A stretch of DNA of 64,000 nt from Gnetum montanum (taxonomy: Eukaryota > Streptophyta > Gnetopsida > Gnetales > Gnetaceae), in NCBI GenBank assembly GCA_015680685.1, contig MNCI01010443.1, positions 969,483-1,033,482 on the forward strand. The letters are read 5' to 3'. Below the pieces are notes generated by a model. That model worked only from the letters and a program-made list of their open reading frames with translations, was not told where the DNA came from and made no database searches. Each line of letters starts with the position of its first letter. Within the stretch, counting starts at the first letter, position 1. Shown here one piece after another: positions 21,792 to 33,480 of this stretch. The position numbers were made by a program, and so were the translations under genes.

Positions 21792-24135
21792 TCATAGGGC
21801 GTTGTCTCCCATAAGCACATATTGCCGAGCACACTTACGAATTACATCTCTCTGGGTAGATGTCAATCTACTTGGGGGTTCACCATGTTGTAGGTAGGTT
21901 TTAATGTTGGCATACCACTCTTGGGTGTCCGCAGCGATAATAGATGCTACATGTACTACCTGAGTGATAGGCTCTGTACACTCGGTAATCAAAGCTAGCA
22001 AATTTGTGAACAGATGTAATGACACATTTAATGCTAGGGTGGCCAGGGCATCTACTACAGTGTTTTCATTACGCGGCACATGTTGTACATCCATTGTTGC
22101 AAACTATTTGAGTATGCTTTTTGCTAAGTCACAGTAGGGCTGCAGGTGTATAGCCTTGCAAGCATAGACCTCAATGATTTGATTCACAACAAGTTATGAA
22201 TCTCCATGAATCTCCAAGTGTTGTATGCTTAATGCTCAGGCTACTAAGAGGCCCCTGAGTAACTCTTCATACTCTACCACGTTGTTTGTACAAAAGAATG
22301 CAAGACGATAAGAAAAAGGTTGCGTTTCCCCATAGGGGAACGAAATGATGGCAGCCACACTACCCCCTCACATGGTCAAGGTGCCATTAAAGTGTAAAGT
22401 AGCCTCAAGGTATGGTGAGATGGCATTGATAATGCTAACATGCTCATCTAATAATTTGGGATCTATGATTGCCTAGTCGTCAACGAGTGAGCTCATAAGT
22501 TGCGTTGCTATAGCCTGACCTTTCATCGACGATTGGCTCACATAATGCAAATCAAATTCCATTTTTATTACTTTCCACCAGGCTATACTACTACTTTCAT
22601 ATAGGTTGTTTGTGATAGCCCAATTGTAAATAATGTTAATCTTACTACGGAATAGGTAGTGTCTCCACTTCTTTAATGCAAACACTAAGGTAAGGCAGTT
22701 TCTCTCCACCTCATTATAATTTTCCTCATACACTATCAGTGCATGAATTAGGTATTACATTGGTATGTTAGAACCATCATCCCATTTTTGACATAATAGT
22801 GTTGCGATAGACGTGTCCAAGGTGGCAAGGTAGATGAAGAAAGGCTTATCCCTCTATGGTAGGTAAATAGTTGGGAGGTGTAAAAGGTCTTTCTTCAGAT
22901 CATCAAAGGATTGTTGGCATTGTTTTTTCCATTCAAAGTTAATCCATTTCTTTAGTAGATGTTTCATGGGGTGTAAGTTGTTAGTCAACTTTGCTATAAA
23001 CCTTCTGATGAACTGTACTCTACCTTGTAACCTGCGCAATTCCTTAAGATTTGTAGGTGGCACCAGGTTAATGATGGCCTTAACTTTGTTAGGGTCCATC
23101 CATATTCTAGCCTCTAATACTACAAACCCTAACATGCGTCTGATTCTCACCTTGAAGACACACTTTTTTGGGTTAAGGCATGATTCGTGCATTTGGCAAC
23201 ATTTGAGAACTTCACCTAGATCATTGGGATGATTAGTGGCCTTTTTAGATTTGACTAGTATATCATCCACGTAATCATTCAACATTTCTAGGATGTAGTC
23301 ACTAAAGATGTAAGTCATGGCTTCCTGGTAGGTTGATTCAGCATTCTTGAGACCAAAAGGCATCATAGTCTAACAAAAGGTACCTCATGGGGTCATGAAG
23401 GTTGTTGTTAACTAATGCTCTAGGTTAATGCAAATTTGGTTGTAGTTGGAGAAACCATCCATAAAGGATAACAGAGCATGACCAGCCGTAGTGTCAATGA
23501 GTTGATCAATACTCAGAAGTGGAAAATCACCTTTGACCGTTGCCTTATTCAGATCCTGGAAGTCTATACAGATTTGTATTCCTCCTGTTTTCATAGAAAC
23601 TACAACAATGTTAGACACCCATTCTAAATAATTAATTTCCCAAATGAAACCAGCCTGATATAGCTTGGTGATTTCATCACATACGGCCAGTGCGATCTCT
23701 GGTTTTACCTTGCAAGCCTTTTTCTTAACTTCTTTCATACGCAGGTCTAAGACAATGTTATGTTGTATTAGCCTTAGATCTAAACCTGGCATGTCATTGT
23801 ATGACCATGCAAAGACTTCAATGTTATCTTGCAGAATTTTGGCTACATCTTTGTGTGTCTACAAATCTAGGAGGGAACTAGGTTTCAACATTTTTATCTC
23901 CCCCCTTAGATGTGGTCACAAGCATTTCGATGAGAGGGTCCTCAGTTACATCCCCAGCCTCTAAATCTAGGGCTTGGACTAGATGCTCAGGCTAGTCTGG
24001 GGATGCTTCTAAGGATGCTATAGTGCTAACTACAGGTGATTCCCAGTCTATTAGCTCTAGGTTCAGTTGTCTTGCGAGTTCACCGTGTGGACCTATTAAA
24101 GCTAAAGGTGAAGAGAGATCATGATGGATCTCCAT
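21792..24135 (-). pseudogene. pol: reverse transcriptase, RNase H and archaeal-type RNase H (R4), broken
   Basis: Start placed at ATG 24135 (MEIHHDLSSPLALIGPHGE), matching the R8 start MDNHHLTAPLIIDGPYGK; an AG splice-acceptor-like site lies 11 nt upstream in both. RT blocks: MPGLDLRLIQHNIVLD, EINYLEWVSNIVVVSMKTG, ICIDFQDLNKATVKGDFPL, SFMDGFSNYNQI, MPFGLKNAESTYQEAM, catalytic YVDDILVKSK, LNPKKCVFKV. The first RNase H is at 22733-22473 and the second, archaeal-type one, at 22440-22000, ending in VPRNENTVVDALATLA. Dual RNase H is the hallmark of the Tat lineage. More than ten stops. Confidence 0.8.
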
Positions 24136-24284
24136 TCTCGCTCAACCTACCAAAATGAGATGAAAGTCTAGTCAAGAGATACATGTTTGTAGTAACTATG
24201 CATAGTGAAAATTTGCAAAGTATCAATGAAATGTGAGCAATATAAATAAGTAGAAAGTATGATAAAAAGCTTAATATTTGCTGG

Positions 24285-24510
24285 TTTAAGGTTGTGACAG
24301 ATCGCTTGGAAGTAAAAATGTAAAATTGCTAGTATAAAATGCAAAAAAATGTTAGTTTAATTTCTTTGCATATTGCCAACAAGTTGGATTATTAGTTTAT
24401 GGTCATTGTGGACCGCCAGAATGTGAAAATTTGAAGGTGCTAGTTTAACGTCTTTGAGGACCGCTAACGAGATATTTTTGTGAAGGTAAACAGCTAGTTT
24501 GAAGCATGTC
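24285..24510 (+). repeat. mini-hairpins between pol start and antisense promoter (R4)
   Basis: Units include TAGTTTATGGTC-ATTGTG-GACC (near 24394-24415) and CTAGTTTAACGTC-TTTGAG-GAC (near 24441-24461), with a decayed GGTTTAAGGTTGTGACAG unit near 24283. Same orientation as the antisense gene. Equivalent position in R8 is 54790-54925. Confidence 0.6.
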
Positions 24511-24643
24511 AAGGCTTTTCACTCAGGCCTAGCTACCTTAATGTGAACAGTGCTACTACACCATGGAAGGCATGCTACGCTGCATGGAACACCCCACATT
24601 AATCAAGGAGAAAGAATGAAAAGTTTCCTTTTCACCATTGTGG

Positions 24644-24654
24644 CTATAAATAGG
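24644..24654 (+). promoter_or_regulatory. TATA box of antisense gene (R4 copy)
   Basis: CTATAAATAGG on the plus strand, 116 bp before the proposed ATG at 24760. R8 has CTATATAAATAGG at the homologous place (55133-55145). It resembles the LTR TATA boxes but lies inside the element, pointing the opposite way. Confidence 0.6.
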
Positions 24655-24905
24655 GGTTAACCCCTGGTAAACTCATCATTTTTGTCATAATAGTGCAGAG
24701 CCCACATTCGGAGCGTAGAGTGATTTTGTCAATAGGGAGCAAGGTGATTCGATGTAGCAATGAAGAAAGAGTCGGCAAGTGAGATGATGGCTCCCAGGAA
24801 CGGACGCAAACACCTAGCACTCACCAAAGTTGACAAAGTAAAAGAAACCCTAGGGCATGTGTCGTAGGTGCACGTCATGGTGCGAGAGAAGACACCATTG
24901 GCTTG

Positions 24906-25505
24906 GTAGGCTGCTATGCTTCCTCTATTTTCTTATGTCTCTATTATTGTTTCTACTTTCCTTTTTTTTGTTTCTACGATGTTTATTTTGCAATATCTAT
25001 TTTCTGTCATGGTGTTGTCATTATTTTTTCCCTTACATCATCATTGTTGCCATTTCGGCCATGACGGACATATGGATGCTATGCTAAGGTTTCATGCAAT
25101 GTCGCCTAGACCGCCATTGCTAAGGCTATCATTGCTGCAGAGGCTTGGACGATTTGAGCCACTTGGCATTCAAATAGCGTAGCGTATGATCCTTAGAAGG
25201 GTTTGGCCATGTGCGTGATATGACAGCGTAACACATGTTCTATCATAGCGTGATGCTAATTGCTTTTTCAGGCATATTTGTTGAATGGATACAATGTATT
25301 AAATTCTTCTTTGTTTAAATATTTGTCTTTAGTTTTGTTGTTGCTATGCTAAACTAATTCTTCTACGCTATTGCCTTCGTATTTTTTTCCTATGCTATAT
25401 GCATGAAGAGAATCATGCTACACTATCTACTAAATACTAATTCTACTATGCTATATTTGAACTCCACTCGAACATGCCGTTAACATTTGCTATTGTGTTT
25501 TGTAG
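24906..25505 (+). other. intron 1 of antisense gene with GCTATGC words
   Basis: Predicted 600-bp phase-2 intron, GTAGGCT to TTTTGTAG. Contains repeated GCTATGCT, TAGCGTAGCG, ATGCTATGCTA and TACGCTATT words, the vocabulary of the R4 LTR palindromes (17950-18660). The R8 homolog carries that element's own LTR words instead. Confidence 0.55.
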
Positions 25506-27846
25506 GGTGGCACTAAGGCCAATCTCAATTGTCCTAGAAATTTAAGGGATCCTGTGCTATGTAAGTGAACCAGTGGCCAATGTCCCTTCACCCCATGCAT
25601 GTGCGGGGTAGCAAGCGGTTTGGTTCCAGAATGGAGCGCAGGACTTTCTGCAATTTCTCCTCTAGCACTTCAGTATGATCATTTGGTCACACTTGGTGGA
25701 GGAGGTAGTGGCCGTCATAATAGAAACCCCATTGCTTGAAGAAAATCGGGGTGTTCTGAGATTTTTAACGAATGGAGCAATTAGCAATGGGCAGGTAGAA
25801 GGATCTAGTCAGTGCCCAAGAAATTTGAGGCATTTGACTTGGATCTGGAAGATGCCTAAGTATAATTGCTACCATTCATATAACACTTTTTTTATTGCAC
25901 GTCACATGGGAACATGCTTCCAGAACCCACCAGGAACCATTTACTGTGCCAACAGGTGATTTTTGTAAACATGTTCTACTATTCTATGCAATTTTTTCTA
26001 TAATAGGAAAAAGTTAACAGTGTGTTTTTGTTACTAGGTTTTTCATCAACAAGAATGGGCTTCACAGTGCTACCAATGTGTTGGCCTTAGCACAAATGAT
26101 ATTGTGGGAGTTTTCTTCTACTAAGAATATGCGCGTAGGTGTGATAGGCCAATGTAGGGGTGAGTACAGAACTTACCAAACTTGGTATTCAAAGCTCTAC
26201 GACAGATGTAAGGAATTCGATTAGTTGGATGGGGGATGGGCACCCTTTAAACCGATCACCGTTGAAGATGTCTTGGTTGATCTTCTGCCATTCCCATCAC
26301 CATTTAGACCTAGTAAGCTAAACAATCAATTACTGCATCTTCAAATTTTGTTCCTACTTTTCTTCTGCTTCTTATGCCTTGTCTAACTTATTTTTTTATT
26401 TTTTTTATTTTTGTGCAAACTGCTATAGAGGTGAAGAAGTCTCTGCAGGTGACGGTGATCACCTTTGGGCATTAGGAGGCCAACATCTACTTCAATTATG
26501 AGGAGGTAGATTAGAGCCAATGCTAGTTATGCAACATGGCCTCGAAATCCTTGATCAAGCACCTTCAAGATGCTGGGCTCATGGATTTGTTCTTGGCCAC
26601 AAACCTGAGCATCCCTGCTGCTGAGATGCTCATCCTAGCTAACTCCTTTTCTGAAAAGGTATCCTGCTTCTGCACACATGTACACGACATGTGGGTGATC
26701 CTTGAAATCAATGACTAGCTATTCATGGACCTTTTTGATGTCCCTACTGATGGTCTCCCCATAGGGTCAAACACCAAGAAAGAGGCAAACCATTAGAGGG
26801 ACATTGAGGAGTGGCTAGGGGTTGCAAAAGGAAAAAAGGAGATCCTCATGGAGAAGGTCAAGCCGAGAGCCGCAAAAGATGTTTACCCCATCTTCTGTGC
26901 CTGTGTGTTTCCCAAGCTACTTTTCCAAGGGAAGATTATTGGGATTGAGCAAGCTTGGGTGATGTGGGAGGTCATGGAAGAGAGGGCCCACTAAAACTAG
27001 GCTAGGCATCTTTGCAAAGGCTTGCAAGCTGAAATGGTCATGCTTCATAAGAAGCATGAGTCCTGTTTCAACGTGCACCATGATTTTTACATAGCTTATG
27101 TATGGTGTTTTGTGGAGTTTTTTGTAGTCCATGAGAATGGAGTCTGGGTTATGCGAGATCGTAACCAGATTTCCAAACCGTGGATCTGTGAAATCCTCCA
27201 GACCACCCAAGCCCAAGACCCCCCATAAGCTATTGGGAAGTCATTTTCCATGATGACTAAGGAATGGGTGGCCTGCAACTTCTGTGGCTAGGACAACATG
27301 GGAGAGGTGCCCCTGCTGCTCCAAGAAACATATCATAGGAAAAACGTCTCATTGCTGAGACAGCGATCACTAAGTTGCAATGAAAGAGGTCTCATCCAAC
27401 TGAGGAGCCACCCCGTATGGATGAGAAAGGAGGGCCATCATTGTGGTTTAAGCTACGTAGGATAAAGCCTCCCATCGGTAAATTCTCTTCTCTGTGTTTG
27501 TTTCTTCACCTTTTGATTAAATGCTTGCTACTATGTGCTACGCTAGGCGGCGTAGCATAGTGCAGCACCTATTTTAAGCTAACATGGTTTAAGCTATAAT
27601 GCAAATATATTTTTGCTGCCAGAGGAAGAAGAAGAAGGTGATGAAGAGGTGTCAGCCCCCAAGATGAGGGTGGCAAATAAAAATGTGGGGGGCCCAGTCA
27701 TAGATGAAAGGGCCCCGATCAAGAGGGAAGAAGCTCCTGCCATTAAGGAAGGGGCTCCTGTTAATGAAGAATGCCCTCCTATTGAAGAGGAGGAAATTTT
27801 TGGAGACAAAGAGGAGCCTCCTATGGACGAGAAGGATGTTGGTGTC

Positions 27847-29541
27847 TGAAACACCGTGAAAATTACGGGTCGGCCTCAGGCGAAGATTCGTAATTTGAGC
27901 AAGAACGCGCCTCGAATTTGTCTAAGGACAAGTTTACGCTCTATCACGCATGGCAGCGTGATGAGCGTAATAGGCTCCAAGATAATTAAAGACGAATTTG
28001 GTGAAGGACAAGTTTACGCTCTATCACGCACGGCAGCGTGATGAGCGTAATAGGCTTCGAGACAGCTAAAAGCGAATTTGTTCAAGGACAAGTTTACGCT
28101 CTATCACGCACGGCAGCGTGATGAGCGTAATAAGCTCCAAAGCAGTTGAAGGCAAAATCTAGAAAGGTACGATGAGTTGGCACTTTTTCTTGCGGCGCAT
28201 AGCATAAGTGGCCTTTACGCTCATTACGCAGCGGTGCGTACCAGTGCGTGGGTCATGATTCAAAGTTGCACGCTCCTTACGCTCCACCACGCGCCGCTAC
28301 GTGGTAAGCGTAAGTTTGCATTATTTACGCTTTATCACGCGCAGTTGTGTGATGAACGTAAGTTAAGACTTGGTTTACGCTTCACCACGCGCGGCTGCGT
28401 AGTGAGCGTGCGTCACATTTACGCTTTGCCACGCACAGCTGCGTGATGAGCGTAAAACGATTTTGAACTCATCGTTTTTACGTCAGTGCGTTCATACACG
28501 CAACACAAAGCGAATGAGCGTAAACACAGCCAAGACACGCCCATGGGTCTGCTCTTTACACGCACAGCACGCAAACAAGCGTGTTGTGCGTAGTCGCAGT
28601 TAGATGAGCGTGTTGTGCATAGTTGCAGTTCGACTTAAAAGAATCGCGCCAACAGGATCCGTGACATTTGGGCCCACATCATCAGGGTTGCGCATGTCGC
28701 AGCCTATAAATACCCCGCCTAACAAATACACAAAAGAGAAGGGGGGATTTTGAAAAGAAAAGGGAAAGTTGGCAAGTTGATGAACGAGAGCACCAGAGCA
28801 CTTATCGCTTTTTGTTGACAGCAGATCAAGAGGACAAGAGCATTTTCTGAGCAAGGGAACACTCATCGCCTTGAGCAGAGAAACAAGAGCAACCTTTTGG
28901 TAATCGCTGCAAACACGATCCGTTAGCCGAAACAGAACACAGCACGCTTGAGTCCTAATAGCAGATCTACCCGAAGCAAAGAAGCAGAACAGGAATTGCA
29001 GAGTTGTCTCGCCCAGTTAGCAGGTTCTATCGTTCAAAAGATCGACAGACTTCAGAGCTTGACCATTCCTGCACCTAGGCTTTGGGTCTACAAGGTAGAT
29101 CAGATTTCTGTCCACACAGTTTTCTTGTTGTTTTGCGTTCATTTTGTATCCAGTTGTTGGGGGTTTTCTCCCATTGTAACGTAATATACACGGAAGCATA
29201 TATCCGATCCAACATTGAGACATAGATCTTTGATCTTTGTGAAGTATACGTTTTTCTCTCCCGATTAGCATCTTTCCGGCGTTTTAGCGTTATCTTCATA
29301 ACGATCCATCTACGTCGCTGTCTCCCCGTTTTTACGATCTCTCGCAACAAATCATGTCACGCAAAAATCCGTAATCGTCACCGCTTTTACTGACCCGTAA
29401 GTCCCTGTCTGATCGACAAGACCGTTCAGGGCGCCGCGGATTCATTTTTCCAGCTTAGCCCTTGTGCGGATCCGTGGCTAAAACTGTGTACGCCGGAATA
29501 TCGGTCGGTATTTCCAGCTGCCGACATTTTCTGTCGTTACA
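27847..29541 (+). mobile_element. R5: solo LTR with perfect 5-bp target duplication
   Basis: Starts TGAAACACCG, ends GTCGTTACA, 1695 bp. It is flanked by GTGTC at 27842-27846 and GTGTC at 29542-29546. No internal region, so a solo LTR formed by LTR-LTR recombination. U3 has a palindrome array (27930-28460), TATA box CCTATAAATACCCC (near 28703), U5 stem CCCTG (29403-29407) with CAGGG (29427-29431). It has low CpG decay compared with its surroundings, so it is young. Inserted in the acidic exon of the antisense gene. Confidence 0.95.
27930..28460. repeat. tandem long palindromes in R5 U3
   Basis: Seven or so hairpins spaced about 55-70 bp apart. Typical arms are TTACGCTCTATCACGC and GCGTGATGAGCGTAA around an ACGGCA loop, at about 27935, 28012 and 28092. 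Variants downstream keep pairing, for example CTTACGCTCCACCACGC with GTGGTAAGCGTAAG (near 28274-28312). Confidence 0.85.
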
Positions 29542-30763
29542 GTGTCTTAAAAGGAAAGGCCCCAGCAAATAAAGAGGAAGCCCACATCAACCGGGAAGGG
29601 ACTTCCACTAGAGATATCTTTGTTGAATGTAGTTCAGCATCAGAGGAGGTGACAAATGCTAAGGGTGCTATCATAGTTTTGAGCCAAAAAGGAGGGGAAC
29701 TTCAATTAGATGCTGGTGAGTTTGATAATATATTTGACAATATGTCGATGGGTGATCGTCTCACTATCACCCCTGATGGTTTACTAGGTAGGAGCCCTTA
29801 CACTATCGTTTATGTTACTCACAACCTTATTGTAGTCCATCTCAATCATTACTAACGTGTTTGGTTGCATGACAGACAACATTGTCAATGCTGTAGGACC
29901 TCCCTTAATTTGAATAGAACCATGGGCTGAGACCCCCACAAAGCTTACATTCATGCAAGGGGTTGTTGATTACATGATCGGTTGTCTTAGACAGGTCAAT
30001 CCTAAAGTGGGTAAGTAAACTAGCTACACTAGGCTTCTTGAGTTGCTAACTTTGCTATACTAATGTGACTAATGCATCCTTTGTGTGGTTACAGCCTCTT
30101 GACTCAAGTGGGATTTAAAACAAGCGCTAAAAGTCGATGCCATGCCTACATTCCCACCAGAAGTGGCCAAGGTGCCTCGTCGCATATACGAAAAGGCTAG
30201 CAAATGTGCTTTGCACTAGGCACGCTCCTTGTGGGAGTGTAGGCGCATCAATGAAGACCTGTGAAAACGAGTCCAGAGGACTGAGAAAGAGAAGGCTAAA
30301 CTGAGTGCCAAGGTGGGAGACCTCTAATCCAAGAATGAGTTCCTCTTGGCTTGTGATACCAATGATGGAAATTGGCACATGGCTGTCATATATTATGCTA
30401 GATATTAGACAGCTGTGCGGCATAACAACAAGGCTACTTGGGAGATAATAGAATAGCAGATGCATATGGAATTATTGCCTCACAAGAACTAGGACTAGAA
30501 AGACTACAGTGCTAGAGTTTACAAGTGGAGATAGTCCCAAAAGAACCATAAACATATGTATAAACTGGAACATGCCACCTACCACAAAAAATACTAGGAT
30601 GCTTCAGTGAAGGTGTTTACCCATGAAGCATTCCTAAACGCCATTGGTGCTTCTGAAGCTTACAACAAGTTAATGGAGCAAGAGACGGTCACTGAATCTC
30701 CTGAACAAGAAGTGGATCTTCCCACAGGTGCAATCGCTACTACCTCCTTTTCTCTAGGATCAT

Positions 30764-32775
30764 TGAAAACACCACAAAATTTTGGCCTAGCACTTTCAGA
30801 CAAGATTCAAGCTAAGTCATGAAGCTACCCAAGCATGAATACAATATGACCAAACATGGAGGCCTCAATTCAAATCCTGATGGTTCATGATTCAACAAGA
30901 AAGGTTCCCCTAGGGTCCATAGGTGATTACACCAACTTTTGGCATCTAGAATCAAACGTTTTGGGCTCAAAATGCTTGTTTTGGCTAAGTACACTTTGGT
31001 TATGCTGTCGCTTATGCTGTAAAGCGTAAGGATCAGCGTAACCAACTTTTGGAGCCCCAAAAATGAGTCGAAATAGGCCAAAATCAAGCATAAGGACCCC
31101 CTAGGACCTACACTAAGGCCCCCAATAGCTCCTAGCCTCTAGAAAATCAAAATTTTGGACTTAAATGAGGTATTTTCAGTTGATTACGCTGGAGCTACAT
31201 TTTATTACGCTGCATAGAGTATGAACAGCGCAACCAAGGAAAATGGGATAAAATAGGCATTTTCAGGTAGCATCTTTGACATTTGAGCATCCCCCAGGGG
31301 TAGGCAGCATTTTTACATGTTCACAAGCTTCAAAAAATTCAGTTTTGGGCTTCAAATATGTCATTTTAGACTTCTTATGTTGGGGTTACAGTTTCATACG
31401 CTACACAACGTATGAACAACGTAACAAACGTAAACAGGCCCAAAATGGTAGCCAAACAGAGTCAAACTTTGCATCCAAGCCACCCTGGAGAGTAGGCAGT
31501 AGTCAAGAAATATCCAAAAGGCATCAGCATACAAAAATAAGCTCAAAAAGGGCAAAACTAGTTGGTTACGCTGGCGTTACAGTTTCATACGCTGCACAAC
31601 GTAATGCCCAACATAATCAACCAAAACAGGGCCAAAACGACATCCAAATTAGCCCAAATTTGGCACATAGAACTCTTATGACCCATGGTATGCCGATCCA
31701 CTCAAAAAATGGGTCTCACAAGTAAAAATCGAGTTCAAAATGCACTATTTTCAGGTCATATGCTATTAGTTACGCAGGCATGCTTCCAGCAGCATAAACA
31801 CTTTCATATGCTGGACACTAGACGCTAATGCAAGAACAAGTTGCACACACATAAGATCCAGATCCACACATGCTAGAAGCTTTAGAAGCCCAAAAATAGC
31901 ACAGAATTTCAGATCTGGAGGCCAGACACCCAAATCCATGCTTGTACATTAACATTTGTTGCATTTTTGATATTTTTTTTAGTGTTTCAAGTCCTTACGC
32001 TAGGCATTACGCATGCCATCATAAGAGATCTTGGATGATGATCTATACATTGTAACAATTTCTATGCATTCTGGTCAAAATGGTCACATGCATCACCTAA
32101 TTTGCATTTCCCGCACTCGACAGCAATGGATCTTCACACAGATCCGCATCCCATGCATCTAAACCGTATAAATACCCCAATTTTCCATGAGATAGGGGTT
32201 AGAAAATTTGATCATAGAGCATCCTATACCATTCATATACTAAAAATTCCAGGCAACATTTCATATGCTAGGCATCAGACTTGGTTACGCTAAGCAAGGG
32301 AAATCTTGGTCACGCTGTAGAACCTACAACCAAAAACCTGTATTCCCCAGCATCCATTTACATCCATCAAGGATGACGTCTGACTGGTGGTAATCCACAA
32401 CTACGTTTGACCAGTGCACATTGTAATCATTTGTAATACACATTTTCTACATTTTTTCCAGCCAATTTTCAGTTTTCACACAATTTGCATCATTTACTTT
32501 GTTTTCATTGTTTACCGTTTACATTCATTACACTTTTTACGCTTGTTTGCATTCTATTTTCGTCGTTTGCATTTTTTTACACATAACCCAATGCCATCGC
32601 AATTGCGTACACTTGGGGAAGTGCTTGTTTGATCTGCGTGCAGACCATCCAAGGCACTCTACCTTTGTTGTTTTTCCAATAGGCCCTCAGGTGAAGGGAG
32701 GGTCTTACTATTTCATCCATAGATCTCTCGGCGTCTATTCATTCTAGCCTCTTGCCGACGATTTAAGATAGTACA
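30764..32775 (+). mobile_element. R6 5' LTR
   Basis: Starts TGAAAACACCACAAAATTTT, ends AGATAGTACA, 2012 bp. U3 carries TTACGCTG/CAGCGTAA-type palindromes (30990-31620, for example CATACGCTGCACAACGTAAT). TATA box GTATAAATACCCC near 32166. Shares the CAACTACGTTTGACCAGTGC block (32399) with other families, and a U5 stem with GTGCTTG and CAAGGCAC arms (near 32621-32657). Confidence 0.9.
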
Positions 32776-32780
32776 ATAAA

Positions 32781-32800
32781 TTAGCGCTAGAAGGAAGACC
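32781..32800 (+). promoter_or_regulatory. candidate primer binding site, R6
   Basis: TTAGCGCTAGAAGGAAGACC, five bases after the 5' LTR. It matches the R1, R4 and R7 primer-site motif with a few transitions. Confidence 0.6.
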
Positions 32801-33480
32801 TTTCCATTTGCATTCGGTTTTCTTGTTCACAGTGTCCCAGATCTAGCATACAGCTATTAATAGCATCCACAAGCTGAACCTTGGCAGAATAACTCCCCAT
32901 AGCATCCATACGTTGATCACAGCTTTCACACACTACACTCCAGTGTACACATGCTCGCATCAGCCTTCAAATGCTACCCCCTGCTCATTGACTTCATTTA
33001 GACTCTATTCTTAGCTTGCACACGCTGCCCTTTGCTGGCACATGATGCACATGGTTTCTAGAACCTATCCACAACTACACACGCTACCCTCTTTTGGCAC
33101 ACACTGTAGACTCTGTCCAGAACCTTCTCCCTGGCGTACACATGTTGTGCCTTAGCCTCAAAACATTGTCCATAGCACTCCGACGTTGGCTCTGGCTTCT
33201 TACACTGCAGTTCATATGTTGTCAATTTTACACTTAGAAAATTTTTTCACACACTACCAGGTTCTTACTTAGAAAAGTTTTGACAACTTAAACTTCACAC
33301 GCTGTATATTTCACATGTTGCATACCGCACAGACTTGACATGCTTCACATGCTACACACTTAGCCCGAAACACACTCGACACTTGTTAGCCAACCTATAC
33401 GCTGACCCATCACACATCACCATGGAGTCATCTCAGAACTCTAACGCACGCATCTTCGTAATCCTCACACAAAAATAGTA
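32801..33480 (+). other. R6 leader
   Basis: Untranslated region rich in ACACGCTG and CACATGCT-like words, decayed forms of the CACGCT vocabulary. No gene recognized. Confidence 0.5.

Larger units (their letters stand above)
24760..30763 (+). pseudogene. antisense multi-exon gene, R4 copy, 5' and central part
   Basis: Gene on the strand opposite to R4, between protease and RT. Start ATG 24760. Donor GT at 24906, acceptor AG at 25504-25505; donor GT 25956, acceptor 26036-26037; donor 26313, acceptor 26427-26428; donor 27478, acceptor 27621-27622. Exon 2 has RPISIVLEI, GILCYV, DFLQFLL, IIWSHLVEEV, then NPPGTIYCANR, the same order as the R8 copy and like FCP1/NIF phosphatase domains. A central domain (26536-27228) ends VVHENGVWVMRDR. 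Next come an acidic exon (27623-27846) and a coiled-coil region (30118-30763). Stops occur throughout. R5 splits the acidic exon and R6 cuts the C-terminal exon, which resumes at 40571. Confidence 0.65.

Noticed and set aside
28600-28866. Minus-strand 88-codon frame in R5
   Set aside because: Lies across the LTR TATA box and R region; no homolog in other LTRs.
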